A stretch of DNA of 64,000 bases from an uncultured Clostridium sp. (GCA_947570695.1 CANOVB010000008.1:21637-85636); one strand, 5' to 3'; positions 1 to 10,420 are shown, counted from the stretch's first letter. A program made the numbers and translations. The notes: generated from the sequence alone by a model not told the origin.

Positions 1-133
1 AAGAAAAGAATAAATATAAAAATTTTAATTTTTCAGCAAGTTTAGGTATAAAGTTTAGAAAACTTTTATATAATGAGGGAATTTAAGCTTACCTGTTATA
101 TAAAAAATATATAGTAAGAAAGGGGCATGCTAT

Positions 134-1444
134 ATGGAATTAGAAAGTTTATCACTTGTAGACTTAAGAAATTTGGCGAAAGATAAAGGTATTAATAATG
201 TATCAAAAATGAAAAAGGCAGAATTAATTGAAAAAATAATGGAAAACTATAATTCAAAAAAAGAAGATAATATAACAGAAGCACAAGAAGTTCAAATTGA
301 AAATAAGATAGAATATAAATTAACAAGCGAAGATGATGAATATGTTGAGGGAATATTAGAATTATTACCAGATGGATATGGTTTTTTAAGAGGAGAAAAT
401 TATTTATCTACACCTAAAGACGTATATGTTTCACCAGTTCAAATAAAAAGATTTAAATTAGATACTGGTGACATGGTGAAAGGAATAAAAAGAACTCCAA
501 AAGAAGGAGAAAAATTTCCAGCTCTTATATATGTTGGAGAAGTCAATGGAGAACATCCAGAAAAAGCTATGAAAAGAACAAGCTTTGATGATTTAATACC
601 AATATATCCAACAGAAAGATTAAAATTAGAAACAACATCATCAGAATATACAATGCGTTTAATGGATTTAATGTCACCAATAGGAAAAGGACAAAGAGGA
701 ATGATAGTAGCTCCTCCCAAAGCTGGTAAAACTACAATTTTAAAGAAAATAGCAAATAGTATTACTGAAAACAATCCAGAAGTTTACCTAATTGTTTTAT
801 TAATAGATGAAAGACCAGAAGAAGTTACTGAAATGAAGCGTTCTATAAAAGGAGATGTAATTTACTCTACTTTTGATGAGCAACCAGAACATCATGTTAA
901 AGTAGCTGAAATGGTTATAGAAAGAGCTAAAAGATTAACCACTCAAAATAAAGATGTAGTTGTATTGTTAGATAGTATAACTCGTTTAGCAAGAGCTTAT
1001 AATTTAGTTATACCATCATCCGGAAGAACTTTATCAGGAGGGTTTGATCCTAGTGCACTTCACAAACCTAAACGTTTTTTTGGAGCTGCCAGAAACACTG
1101 AAGATGCTGGAAGCTTAACAGTTTTAGGAACAGCTTTAGTAGAAACAGGAAGTAGAATGGATGAAGTTATTTTTGAAGAATTCAAAGGAACAGGAAATAT
1201 GGAAGTATTTTTAGATAGAAGTTTATCTGAAAAAAGAATTTTTCCTGCAATAGACATAAATAAATCTGGTACAAGACGTGATGAATTATTATTATCCAAA
1301 AAGGAATATGATACTGTTAATACTATTAGAAAAAGCTTATCTGGTTTATCTACAGCAGATTTTACAGAAAGATTATTAAATCAGATTATTAAAACTAAAA
1401 ATAATAATGAATTTTTAGAAAGCTTTTCTAATTATTTGAAATAG
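134..1444 (+). CDS. rho: Transcription termination factor Rho
   Basis: Rho is the hexameric RNA helicase that ends transcription at factor-dependent sites. The 436-residue protein has the Rho N-terminal helical domain (about 1-38), a short charged linker, the cold-shock-like RNA-binding domain (about 68-140) and the RecA-like ATPase. The P-loop APPKAGKTT lies at about 193-201, and a Walker B segment [16 protein letters not shown] follows, as in the family. Length is normal. The start is supported by an AAAGGGG site 8 nt upstream. An ABC-transporter pair follows after 53 bp and may be co-transcribed. Nothing looks broken. Confidence 0.97.
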   Translation: MELESLSLVDLRNLAKDKGINNVSKMKKAELIEKIMENYNSKKEDNITEAQEVQIENKIEYKLTSEDDEYVEGILELLPDGYGFLRGENYLSTPKDVYVSPVQIKRFKLDTGDMVKGIKRTPKEGEKFPALIYVGEVNGEHPEKAMKRTSFDDLIPIYPTERLKLETTSSEYTMRLMDLMSPIGKGQRGMIVAPPKAGKTTILKKIANSITENNPEVYLIVLLIDERPEEVTEMKRSIKGDVIYSTFDEQPEHHVKVAEMVIERAKRLTTQNKDVVVLLDSITRLARAYNLVIPSSGRTLSGGFDPSALHKPKRFFGAARNTEDAGSLTVLGTALVETGSRMDEVIFEEFKGTGNMEVFLDRSLSEKRIFPAIDINKSGTRRDELLLSKKEYDTVNTIRKSLSGLSTADFTERLLNQIIKTKNNNEFLESFSNYLK

Positions 1445-1497
1445 TATGAAATATCTAATTATATTTTATGAATAGTAGTTAAAGAAGGAGAAGTTAA

Positions 1498-3237
1498 ATG
1501 AAAAAAGTATTACAATCAATCTTTAAAAAGTTATCATTAAAAATACTGTTTATTGTAATACTTATAGGTGTAAACATCTATTTATTAACTTTTCCTTCTA
1601 AAATTTTGGGTAAAATTATAGATCTAATGAATAACATATCAGCTAATAAAGATATCATAATTAAAAATATTATGTTTTTATTATTAACAAGTATTGGTAT
1701 TTTGATAGTTAGAACCGTATGGAAATATTTTATGGCAAATTCTACAAGAACTTTGGAAAAGGATTTAAAAGATACGTTATTTAAAGAATTTTTATCTATA
1801 AATATTACTAGTATTCAAAATATAAAAAATGGTGAAATAATGTCTTATTTTGTAAAAGACATAGGGGAGATAAGAGGTGCATTATATAGAGTAATATCTC
1901 ATGGTACTAGAATACTTTTTACATTTATAATTGCTACATATACAATGAAACAGGTTAATTTTAAATTAACTATAGCAGTCATTTGTCCAATTATTATAAC
2001 AATATTTATAATTATTATTTTAAAAAAACATGTAGAACAAAGTTTTAAAAAAGCACAAAAATATTTTACTTCTTTTTCTGAATATGTACAAGAAAGCACA
2101 GATTCTATCAGAACAACTAAAGCATATTCAGGTGAATTAAATCAACTAAAAAAATTTATAAAAAAGAATAACTTATTAAAAAAGGGAAATATAGCAGTTG
2201 ATGTCTATTCAACTCTTTTATCTACATCAGTAACAATTTGTTTTGGATTTTGTTATGGAATAACTATAATTTTTGGTTCAAAACTAGTACTTGATAATGA
2301 AATAACAATAGGCGATTTTATTGCTTTTAATGGATACATAGATATGTTTTTTTCACCAATATCATGGCTTCCTGGAGTAATATCGAAATTTCAAAGAGCT
2401 ATTATATCTTATAAAAGACTAGATAAAGTATTTAATTTAGAAAAAGAAAATTTACTATTAGAAAATAGAAATAAAAATTTAATACATGGAGATATTGAAA
2501 TTAAAAATTTAAATTTTAGTTATCCAAATAATATAGATAAAGTATTAAAAAATATAAATATGATTATAAAAGAAGGAAGCTCACTCGGAATAATTGGAAC
2601 AATCGGAAGTGGAAAAACAACATTAATGAATTTGTTATTGAGATTATATGAACCACCAGATAATTCTATAAAAATTAATGGGATAAATATAAATGATATA
2701 GATTTAACTAATTTAAGAGAAAGTATCTGTTATATAACCCAAGATAACTTTTTATTTTCAACAACAATAAAAGAAAATGTAAGTCTATTTAGAAATAATT
2801 ATAGGGACGAAGAAATAAGGGAAAGTGCAAGTAAAGCAATGTTCTCAGAAGAGCTTTCTAATATGAAAGAAGATATTTATACAATTATAGGAGAGAGGGG
2901 AATAGACCTTTCAGGGGGTCAAAAACAAAGAGTTGTTATATCAAGAGCATTTTTAAACAATAGTAATATTGTTATTTTTGATGATACTTTTTCTGCCTTA
3001 GATAATAAAACAGAAGAATATTTATTAAAAAATATAAAAGAATTATCAAAAGGAAAAACTTGTATAATAATTTCTAATAGGATCTCTGATGTTAAAGATA
3101 CAGATCATATAATTGTTTTAGATCAAGGAAATATTGTTGAAGAAGGAGTTCATAATACACTAATAAAAAATAATGGTTTATACGAAAAATTCTATAAACA
3201 ACAAGCTTCAAATTCATCAGAATCATTTTTATCTTAA
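1498..3237 (+). CDS. ABC exporter half-transporter, degenerate-site subunit
   Basis: This is an ABC exporter subunit with an N-terminal six-helix membrane domain (about 1-320) and a C-terminal ATPase domain. Walker A is GTIGSGKTT at 367-375 and the signature LSGGQ at 471-475 is intact. The catalytic Glu after Walker B is replaced by Asp (FDD, D496) and the switch-loop His by Asn (SNR, N527). In TM287/288- and BmrCD-type heterodimers this pattern marks the subunit that contributes the non-hydrolysing ATP site. The next gene, 26 bp downstream, carries the complementary pattern. Start ATG has AAGGAG at good spacing. Substrate cannot be told; family members export drugs, lipids or peptides. Confidence 0.93.
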   Translation: MKKVLQSIFKKLSLKILFIVILIGVNIYLLTFPSKILGKIIDLMNNISANKDIIIKNIMFLLLTSIGILIVRTVWKYFMANSTRTLEKDLKDTLFKEFLSINITSIQNIKNGEIMSYFVKDIGEIRGALYRVISHGTRILFTFIIATYTMKQVNFKLTIAVICPIIITIFIIIILKKHVEQSFKKAQKYFTSFSEYVQESTDSIRTTKAYSGELNQLKKFIKKNNLLKKGNIAVDVYSTLLSTSVTICFGFCYGITIIFGSKLVLDNEITIGDFIAFNGYIDMFFSPISWLPGVISKFQRAIISYKRLDKVFNLEKENLLLENRNKNLIHGDIEIKNLNFSYPNNIDKVLKNINMIIKEGSSLGIIGTIGSGKTTLMNLLLRLYEPPDNSIKINGININDIDLTNLRESICYITQDNFLFSTTIKENVSLFRNNYRDEEIRESASKAMFSEELSNMKEDIYTIIGERGIDLSGGQKQRVVISRAFLNNSNIVIFDDTFSALDNKTEEYLLKNIKELSKGKTCIIISNRISDVKDTDHIIVLDQGNIVEEGVHNTLIKNNGLYEKFYKQQASNSSESFLS

Positions 3238-3263
3238 AAAACAGTAGAAGAAAGGAGCAAGCT

Positions 3264-5006
3264 ATGAAAAATAAAACTTTAAAAAGATGCTATAATTTAA
3301 TAAAACCACATATTAAAACTGTTTTTTTAGTTTCTATTATATCTATTATAATAGACCTTTTTGAGCTTGCTAAGCCTTATTTAGTAAAAATAATTATAGA
3401 TGATTTTTTAAGTTATAATATTAGCCAAAAAGGATTTTTAACTATTAATTTAATAGGAATTATATATTTAGCTATAGTAGTTATTGGAAACTGTTTTGAT
3501 TATTTTACAAGAATGAAAACTAACATTATGGGTGAAGAAATTTTATATACACTGCGAAACAAGCTATATAAATATACTCAAGATGCATCTGTTACATTTC
3601 ATGATAAAACACCTTCTGGCAAACTTTATGCGAGAATAATAAATGATGTAGATGATATATCTATGTTTTTTAAAGATGTAATTACAACATTTTTCAAAGA
3701 TATAATATTAATAATCTCAGTAATCGCAATAATGATTTATTTTAGTTTAAAATTAAGTTTACTTTCACTTATAGTAATACCTTTCGTTATAGTAACTTCA
3801 ATAATACTTACAAAAATCTTAAATAAAATTTATGATATATCAAAAGTAGTTAGAACAAATTTAAATACTTTTCTTGCAGAATCTATTTATGGAGCAAAAA
3901 TAATAAAAATTTTTAATATACAAAAAGAAAAACAAAAAGAATGTGAAAATTATACGCAAGATTTTTTTGAAAAAAGATTACCTGCAAGCATATATGAAGG
4001 AATTTTTCCAGGAATGATGACTTTATTTGAAAATTTAGCTATTACAATAATTATTGTTGCATCAATATATCACTTTTGGGGTATTTCCATTGAAGTAGGA
4101 GCAATATATATATTTGTAAGTTATATAAAATCATTATTTGAGCCAATAAATAGAATTATTGATAGCGTAGAAACAGTACAAGAAGCAATAGTTTCAATAA
4201 ATAAGATATATGATATTTTAGATGACAAAGAATACTTAGAAAATTTTGAATCAGGAAGAGAACTAGAAAAAATAAAAGGAAAGCTAGAGTTTAAACATGT
4301 ATGGTTTGCTTATAAAAATGAAGATTGGATTTTAAAAGATATAAACTTTGTAATAAATCCAGGAGAAACTATTGCTTTAGTTGGAAAAACAGGTTCAGGC
4401 AAAACAACTATAACAAATTTAGTAAATAGGTTTTATGAAATTCAAAAAGGTGAAATTTTATTAGATGGAATAAATATTAAAAACATAAATAAGAGATATT
4501 TAAGAAGACATATTGGAACTGTTCTTCAAGACCCATTTATTTTTGCAAGAAGTATAAAAGATAATATAAAACTTAATAAAAAAATATCTGATAATGAAGT
4601 AAAAGAAGCAATAAAACTATCTTCAAGCGAAGAATTTATTAATGCACTTCCTAATGGAATGAATGAAATTGCAAAAGAAAGAGGAGAATCTTTTTCAGCA
4701 GGTCAAAAACAACTTTTAGCATTTGCAAGAATATTTGCTCATAACCCAGACATATTTATTTTAGATGAAGCAACAGCCAATATAGATACTTATACAGAAA
4801 ATTTAATACAAAATTCTATTAATATATTATCAAAACAAAAAACTGCTATTTTTATTGCACATAGACTATCTACAATAATAAATGTAGATAAGATTTTAGT
4901 TTTAAATAATGGCGAAATAATAGAAGAAGGAAATCATAACGAACTTTTAAATAAAAATGGATATTATGCTAAGTTATATAATTCATATTATGAAAGTTTA
5001 AGATAA
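3264..5006 (+). CDS. ABC exporter half-transporter, catalytic-site subunit
   Basis: This is the partner of the preceding half-transporter: six-helix membrane domain followed by an ATPase. Walker A is GKTGSGKT at 374-381, the catalytic Glu is present (LDEATANID, E502) and so is the switch His (AHRLS, H533). Its signature motif is degenerate, FSAGQ at 477-481 instead of LSGGQ. Paired with the previous protein this gives one canonical site (this subunit's Walker motifs with the partner's LSGGQ) and one degenerate site, as in TM288 and BmrD. AGGAG lies upstream of the ATG. No clear terminator follows. Confidence 0.93.
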   Translation: MKNKTLKRCYNLIKPHIKTVFLVSIISIIIDLFELAKPYLVKIIIDDFLSYNISQKGFLTINLIGIIYLAIVVIGNCFDYFTRMKTNIMGEEILYTLRNKLYKYTQDASVTFHDKTPSGKLYARIINDVDDISMFFKDVITTFFKDIILIISVIAIMIYFSLKLSLLSLIVIPFVIVTSIILTKILNKIYDISKVVRTNLNTFLAESIYGAKIIKIFNIQKEKQKECENYTQDFFEKRLPASIYEGIFPGMMTLFENLAITIIIVASIYHFWGISIEVGAIYIFVSYIKSLFEPINRIIDSVETVQEAIVSINKIYDILDDKEYLENFESGRELEKIKGKLEFKHVWFAYKNEDWILKDINFVINPGETIALVGKTGSGKTTITNLVNRFYEIQKGEILLDGINIKNINKRYLRRHIGTVLQDPFIFARSIKDNIKLNKKISDNEVKEAIKLSSSEEFINALPNGMNEIAKERGESFSAGQKQLLAFARIFAHNPDIFILDEATANIDTYTENLIQNSINILSKQKTAIFIAHRLSTIINVDKILVLNNGEIIEEGNHNELLNKNGYYAKLYNSYYESLR

Positions 5007-5127
5007 AATTTATAGGTATAAATATAAATTATATTAAAATAGATTTTAATATATAAATAAAAAACAACATAAATTTAAAATAAATTATCACATATAACAT
5101 ATAAAATTAGAAAGTAGAGGAGAGAAA

Positions 5128-5748
5128 ATGATAAAGAACGTAATATTTGATTTAGGAAATGTAATTTTAAAACTAGATTTTGATAAACCAATAAAGGAGT
5201 TTACACAAGATGAAAAAGAAATAGAATTATTAAAAAAGGCAATATTTTCAGATGAATGGATAAAATTAGATGAAGGAATAATAGAAAAAGAGGAAGCTGT
5301 TGAGATTATGGCTAGTAAACTTCCTGAAAATTTAAAAGATACTTGTAAAAGGATTATGGAAAAATGTTTGTTAAATATTATAACATTAAATGAAGAAATT
5401 GTAGAATTAATAAAAGAATTAAAAAACAATGGTTATAAAACTTATATATTATCAAATGCACCCTTAGAAATACGTTCTTTTTTAGAAACCAATAAACTCC
5501 TAGATCTTTTTGATGGTGAAATAATTTCTGCAGAAGAAAAACTTTTAAAACCTAATCCTAAAATTTATGAATTATTATTAAATAGATTTGACTTAAATGC
5601 TAATGAATGCTTATTTTTAGATGATAAAGCAGAAAATATATCTGGAGCAGAGGGAGTAGGGATTCACGGATTTATATTTGATTACAATAAATTTAATAAT
5701 TTATTAGAAGAGTTAAAAAAATATAATATAAAAATAAATTTGAAATAA
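5128..5748 (+). CDS. HAD-superfamily phosphatase, YihX-like
   Basis: A 206-residue HAD hydrolase of subfamily IA. Motif I is VIFDLGNVIL (nucleophile D9); the usual second Asp of DxD is Gly, as in the YihX / epoxide-hydrolase N-terminal group. Motif II is LSNAPLE, the motif III Lys sits in KLLKPNPKIYE, and motif IV is FLDDKAENISGA. Members remove phosphate from small sugar phosphates such as glucose-1-phosphate; the substrate here is unknown. A GAGGAGAG site precedes the ATG. It lies 121 bp after the ABC pair on the same strand and may have its own promoter. Confidence 0.85.
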   Translation: MIKNVIFDLGNVILKLDFDKPIKEFTQDEKEIELLKKAIFSDEWIKLDEGIIEKEEAVEIMASKLPENLKDTCKRIMEKCLLNIITLNEEIVELIKELKNNGYKTYILSNAPLEIRSFLETNKLLDLFDGEIISAEEKLLKPNPKIYELLLNRFDLNANECLFLDDKAENISGAEGVGIHGFIFDYNKFNNLLEELKKYNIKINLK

Positions 5749-5947
5749 TTTTTTATAAAAATAAAAAATTTAAAATTTTATATAATCAAAAATTAAATTT
5801 TTAAGTTGAATATATTGTAAATAATAGTTTATTATAAATAGAAATTATTATAAGAGATATAATTGTCTCATTATAAAAATATATAAACAAGATAGAAAAG
5901 AGAGGGTCTTAAGTATAATTTAAAGGCCTTATTTTTTGATATATAAC

Positions 5948-5974
5948 TTTGCACAAAATCAAAGTTTTGTGCAA
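5948..5974. repeat. Perfect inverted repeat
   Basis: Arms tttgcacaaaa and ttttgtgcaaa surround a 6-nt loop, giving an 11-bp perfect stem. It lies 200 bp after the HAD gene without a clear U-run, so it may be a protein-binding palindrome or a weak hairpin rather than a standard terminator. Confidence 0.5.
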
Positions 5975-7039
5975 ATAGGAATAGGACTTATATATAAAAC
6001 AACCATAAACCTCTACTTCTTCAAATATCTGGTTTACAGATGTTTCATACTGTTTATATTCAATTATATCTCTTTTTTTATTCTATATTTATATTCTTAT
6101 TGTAATCTTTATCCATTACTTACTAGCTACACTTGGTTTCGCATTAAGATTCTGTATTGCTCATACTTCGAAAACATTATCTAAAATATCAATATTTTTA
6201 TGACCTTTTAAAATCAATTTTTAGCTATTTTAATTATTTATCTATATAATTTGTTTATCATAAAAATTTTTATCTTTATTTTAAATCTATATCTTATATT
6301 TTTTCAAAAATCGCTAAAACCCTTGAAACTCTAAAATAGCCTATATTTTTAGGTAACAAACTATATTACTAATTTTTAAAAACGTCTTAAAATCGATTCT
6401 CGTGCGTCGTTTTTTTAGCACTTTTCAGGCATTTTTATAATATGATAAATTTACTATATAGATATAAAATTTTTATAGTAAAATTACTAAAACTAATCAC
6501 GCACCAGGATAAACGATTATTTAAGGCAACAGTTATATTGTTAAAATATAAAAATGCCTTAAAATTGATTTTAGTGGTTCGATAATTTTGATAACAATTT
6601 TAGCTAAATATATAATTATATTAGTTTCATAAGTATAAATAAATCAAAAATTAATTATTAAAATCATTTATAGCAATAATTATAATTTTAAATAACAAAT
6701 ACATACTAATAAATAAAATTGCTTAAAATTGTTTTTCAGGATAATCAATTTATAATTTAATAAAAATATCGTGATAACAATTTAATAATTTTTAAATACA
6801 CAAATGTTCGGTTTTTGAAATTATTAACCTAACAAATTTGTAAAATTAAAATTTTAAAGTAAATTTTATTTTTTAATTTTAATTGTAATTTTTTATAATT
6901 TTAAATTTTTTTTCAAATTTTTTTTAAAATAATTTTGTGAGAATTTAGATAAATTTAAAAATATCTTTTATTCCTATTATTTTGTAATTTTAAACTTAAA
7001 AATCTACCTTCTTCCCCCACTCCATTTATTTTGTAAAAA

Positions 7040-7120
7040 TTATAAATTTCCTAATGGGTTACTTTCTACCCCCTTTCTAATTTGTTCATTATCAATGTGA
7101 GTATAAATTTTTTTATGTAT
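7040..7120 (-). pseudogene. C-terminal remnant of a tyrosine recombinase
   Basis: The minus strand reads IYTHIDNEQIRKGVESNPL followed by GNL and a stop at 7040-7042. This closely matches the last residues of the intact recombinase at 13739-14737 (IYTHVDNEQIRNAVENNPL, then ANL). It includes the active-site Tyr context. Upstream the frame meets a stop within a few codons and similarity ends. It is therefore the tail of a second, lost recombinase copy or a partial duplication. Confidence 0.7.
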
Positions 7121-7880
7121 TCAATTTTTTCCAAATATTTATTATCTCTATCTTCATCTGTTTTACAGTCATCATCATACTATATTAATATGAGAAATAA
7201 TCTATTCCTACTATAATTATATGCATGGTTAGCATTGCAATTAAATCTAAATTCATTTTGTTGCCCCCAGGTTTTAAATTTATTAAATTATGATTTGCTA
7301 AATCATCACAGGCGTATACCCTTGATATACCCTATCTGGTACTCCAGACTTGTTCTCATTGCGTAGGACGCTTTTAACGCTCGTTCTATGACTAAACAAG
7401 AGTCTCATTATCTCTATTATTGTTATCGCCTTACAAGTAGCTATCTTGTATTTAAGTTTGAGATTATACATTCACAATTAACTAGCTCTAATAATATAAT
7501 TGTATTTAATAAATATTATTCAATTTTCAATGTTCATTTTTTATGTGATATTTTAGCTTATGTAGAACTAAAACTTAAATAAATTGAAAAATCAAATAAA
7601 AATTTGTATAAAAGTTATTTCTATAGCATTATCTTTTATACATACTTATTATAATTTATCGAGATGATTATAACATATGTCAGATTCTATCTGCAACAAT
7701 TTGTAAAAACTTATTTCTGATTACATTTTTTTACTGTAATAGGATATAAAAATGCTCTATACATAATGTATAAAGCATTTTATTTAAAATTTTTTTCTTC
7801 TAATTTAATTAATATAATCGTTATCTGCTATTCTTCCACCATCTATAAGTACTAATATCGTAACTGGATTTTGATTTTAT

Positions 7881-9458
7881 TTATTCTTTCACAGAATCAA
7901 CGATTTCTAAATGATTGATTTTTGCTGTTTGTTCATCTTGTATTGGAATGTCTAAATTAATAGATTTCCCAATGATTTCAGTAGTACAACCAAATAATAA
8001 AGTAAATTCTAAATCATCAATATTGTCGAGTGACATTTTGTGCAAATTAAGTCCAGCAGCAAGATTTGGGTTTCTTGAAAATACAATTTTATTTTCGTTG
8101 CTATTCATGCCTTTTACTTGTTCTTCGATTGGAAATACATAATTGATATCATCTATTTTTTGTCTCATTAGTACTTTCCATTCATTTCCTAAACAACCAT
8201 TTTGCTCATAATAAAATGTGATATTTTCATAAGTCACATCGATTTTTGTAATAACAAAGTTTCCGCCTAATCCACTGGTTGCTGTATAAGTTTTATTATC
8301 CAATTTGACAGGATACCAAGTTGCTTGCTCATACATTTCTTCTTCCTGTGTTTTTCCATTTTCATTGAGTTTTCGATCTTCAAATAGCTTGCTTTTTACT
8401 GGTGTTACTTTTACTGTATTGCTTGTGTTTTCTGGACTAAGAAGTATGATAAAATTTTCTTCTTCTCGGATGGTATCCGTTTCGTTGATTTCATATTCAA
8501 ATTTTTCTTGGATTTGGCCATCTTTTTTCACATACATTTTTTTGCCTGCAATACTTCCATTGTAAATCATGTTTGGGATTGTGTTACCATTTTCATCGGT
8601 AACAGTAAAACTAATGTATTCCATTGAATTATCACCATACTCTTTGTAAGTGATATCTTCTACGACTTTTCTAGCTTTAATAAATTTTTGAAATTTCGTA
8701 TTGGCAATTTTTTCTATGATAATTTTGGTATGCTCATCTAGCTGCTCCTCTATTAGAATTGCCGTATCTTCATTTCCTGTTAATTCGATTTCTGATTCTA
8801 TGGTTTTACCGATTGTGATAGCCTTATTTTCATCATCTTCAAATCCAAGAATTATTCCAGAAGAAATGTCTTCGATTTCAATTTCTAAATTCAAATGATT
8901 AGTGTTTTCATCCATGATATTAATAACTTGTGTATAAATATATTCACTATCCGAAACTTTATCAACATACTTGCTTACATTAGAAATTTCTTTTGAGTTT
9001 ACCAATACTTTTTCTGAAATGTGCAGATCATAGCCAATTCCATTAATGTACTCGATTGGCTTTGTCATTTTTTCAAATGCTTTCTCTTTTAATTTTATTT
9101 TATATTCTGCAATGATGTATGCTTTATCTCCAGCCATACTTTCTAAAGTTATATTGCAATATTCATTTTCTATGGATTGATTAACTGCTACTAAACTATT
9201 TTCATAATTTTGACTTAATTTTAAAAATCCCATTTTTTCCATATTGGTATTTTTACTGATTCCAGCATAAGCCGTGATGCTTACAGTCCCTGCAATAATA
9301 AATGCAGCAACTTTTTGCAGGCGATTTAATTTTAGTTTATTTTTTATTTTTCGATTCTCCAATTCGTTTTCTGGGGATTTCATGCACTTTAAATTTTCAT
9401 ATTTTAAATAGACAGAATCTTTAAAATATTTTCTTTTTTCTTCTAATTTTTTATCCAT
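7881..9458 (-). CDS. DUF4179-type membrane protein, probable anti-sigma partner
   Basis: A 525-residue protein with an N-terminal cytoplasmic segment, one membrane helix at about 48-66 (KVAAFIIAGTVSITAYAG) and a large external region rich in beta-strand patterns. The segment after the helix (NQSIENEYCNITLESMAGDKAYIIAEY) resembles DUF4179 proteins, which are often encoded directly after ECF sigma factors. Its start overlaps the end of the sigma gene by 8 bp (ATGGATAA), implying translational coupling. The anti-sigma role is inferred from this pairing. A similar pair occurs at 19647-21201. It lies at the edge of the decayed region. Confidence 0.72.
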   Translation of the reverse strand: MDKKLEEKRKYFKDSVYLKYENLKCMKSPENELENRKIKNKLKLNRLQKVAAFIIAGTVSITAYAGISKNTNMEKMGFLKLSQNYENSLVAVNQSIENEYCNITLESMAGDKAYIIAEYKIKLKEKAFEKMTKPIEYINGIGYDLHISEKVLVNSKEISNVSKYVDKVSDSEYIYTQVINIMDENTNHLNLEIEIEDISSGIILGFEDDENKAITIGKTIESEIELTGNEDTAILIEEQLDEHTKIIIEKIANTKFQKFIKARKVVEDITYKEYGDNSMEYISFTVTDENGNTIPNMIYNGSIAGKKMYVKKDGQIQEKFEYEINETDTIREEENFIILLSPENTSNTVKVTPVKSKLFEDRKLNENGKTQEEEMYEQATWYPVKLDNKTYTATSGLGGNFVITKIDVTYENITFYYEQNGCLGNEWKVLMRQKIDDINYVFPIEEQVKGMNSNENKIVFSRNPNLAAGLNLHKMSLDNIDDLEFTLLFGCTTEIIGKSINLDIPIQDEQTAKINHLEIVDSVKE

Positions 9459-9996
9459 TATAATTATCGACCTCTTTTCTTAATATTTCTTTTAATTTTT
9501 TTCTACCTCGATGAATGAGTGTTTTTACTTGCGATAGGGACACACCTAAAATTGAACTTATTTCCTGATAAGATAATTCCTCGATATCTGCAAGAAAAAG
9601 GATTTGATTTTGCGGTTCTGGCAGACGTTCGATTTCCATTTTTATTCTTTGACTTTGTTCTTTATCAAAAATAACCTCTTCAAGTTCTTGTTCCATAAAA
9701 AGATATTCATTATCTTGCAAATAGGTAATTCTTTTTTCTCTTTTGATATAATTGAATGCTTTGCTTTTTGCAATGATATAAAGGTATGTTTTTAAAGAGT
9801 AGTTCAAATCATATTTTTCTTTATTCATAAGAATATAAACAAAAACATCTTGCGCTAAGTCTTCAGCAATATCCATACTTTTTACAATTTTATAAATAAA
9901 ATAAATGATTTTTTCCATATATTTGTTCATGATAAGTTCAAATGATTTGTTATCTCCTGTCAAAAAACTCCTATATAATTTTTTATCTTCCTCCAT
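9451..9996 (-). CDS. ECF-type RNA polymerase sigma factor
   Basis: A small sigma-70 family protein with regions 2 and 4 only. Region 2 covers about 15-95 (ELIMNKYMEKIIYFIYKIV ... AEDLAQDVFVYIL) and region 4 about 122-175 (LPEPQNQILFLADIEELSYQEISSILGVSLSQVKTLIHRGRKKL). It should direct RNA polymerase to a small regulon, held in check by the overlapping DUF4179 protein. I chose the ATG at 9996 rather than 10008: GGAGG lies 5 nt upstream of it, while the earlier ATG has no such site. A TGCAAC-TTTT element upstream may be its own promoter. Confidence 0.9.
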   Translation of the reverse strand: MEEDKKLYRSFLTGDNKSFELIMNKYMEKIIYFIYKIVKSMDIAEDLAQDVFVYILMNKEKYDLNYSLKTYLYIIAKSKAFNYIKREKRITYLQDNEYLFMEQELEEVIFDKEQSQRIKMEIERLPEPQNQILFLADIEELSYQEISSILGVSLSQVKTLIHRGRKKLKEILRKEVDNYNG

Positions 9997-10033
9997 TTTT
10001 TCCTCCATTTGAGAATATAAGATCTTATTTCTA

Positions 10034-10067
10034 ATTATAATACAATTTTAAAATAGGAAAAGTTGCA
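10034..10067 (-). promoter_or_regulatory. Candidate autoregulated ECF promoter
   Basis: Upstream of the sigma gene the minus strand reads TGCAACTTTT (10058-10067), then an AT-rich spacer and GTATTATAAT. TGYAAC also occurs about 60 nt before the second sigma gene (TGTAAC at 21261-21266). ECF promoters commonly carry an AAC-type -35 element, so autoregulation is plausible but unproven. A TATAAT at 10034-10039 could alternatively serve sigma-A. Confidence 0.3.
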
Positions 10068-10383
10068 CTTTTATAAAATTAAACACATTATTTTTTATGC
10101 ATCTTATTGAACCAAATTAAAAATTTACTGCAAAACACTTTTCAAAGCTTACACCTTCAACTTCATAATTAGTAATGTTGTATCTGTCTTTTCTTCATCT
10201 CTCTACTCTGACGCTATTTAATCATTAAACTTTGTTTTAAATTCAATATAATAAAAGTAGATAATCCTATTTCTGCTATGTAATTGTTGTCTAAGGCAAA
10301 AGGGCACCATAGTGGATGAGAATTCAAATTCACTATGGCGCACTACATATTTAATCATATATTGGTTACTATTAAAATATTAT

Positions 10384-10420
10384 AAAAAGCAACAAAGCCC
10401 TTAACAGGGCTTGTTGCTTT
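10384..10420 (-). terminator. Rho-independent terminator
   Basis: A strong hairpin with arms aaagcaacaa-gccc and gggc-ttgttgcttt is followed on the minus strand by TTTTTATAAT. It ends the small two-gene unit at 10464-10839. Confidence 0.85.

Larger units (their letters stand above)
5749..7880. other. 2.1-kb gene-poor, decayed region
   Basis: No intact gene is convincing here. The sequence is extremely AT-rich with short remnants. On the minus strand about 5895-6060 reads as an open C-terminal tail (EYKQYETSVNQIFEEVEV). The end of a tyrosine recombinase lies at 7040-7120. A 23-codon minus ORF at 7185-7256 (MNLDLIAMLTMHII...) has a GGGGGC site, and a GC-richer block at 7262-7440 is open on the minus strand. 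Four degenerate copies of a motif like cttaaaatygattt occur near 6203, 6384, 6556 and 6721, about 165-180 bp apart. Plus-strand ORFs at 5936-6184 and 7388-7582 lack ribosome binding sites. The whole looks like a decayed mobile element or gene graveyard. Confidence 0.55.

Noticed and set aside
5936-6184. 82-codon plus-strand frame
   Set aside because: Low-complexity, no ribosome site, and it lies across an inverted repeat.
7388-7582. 64-codon plus-strand frame
   Set aside because: No ribosome site; it runs opposite a GC-richer block whose minus-strand frames read more like protein.
10312-10340. Inverted repeat ccatagtg / cactatgg as a terminator
   Set aside because: No U-run on either strand and no gene ending beside it; possibly a binding site, but unsupported.
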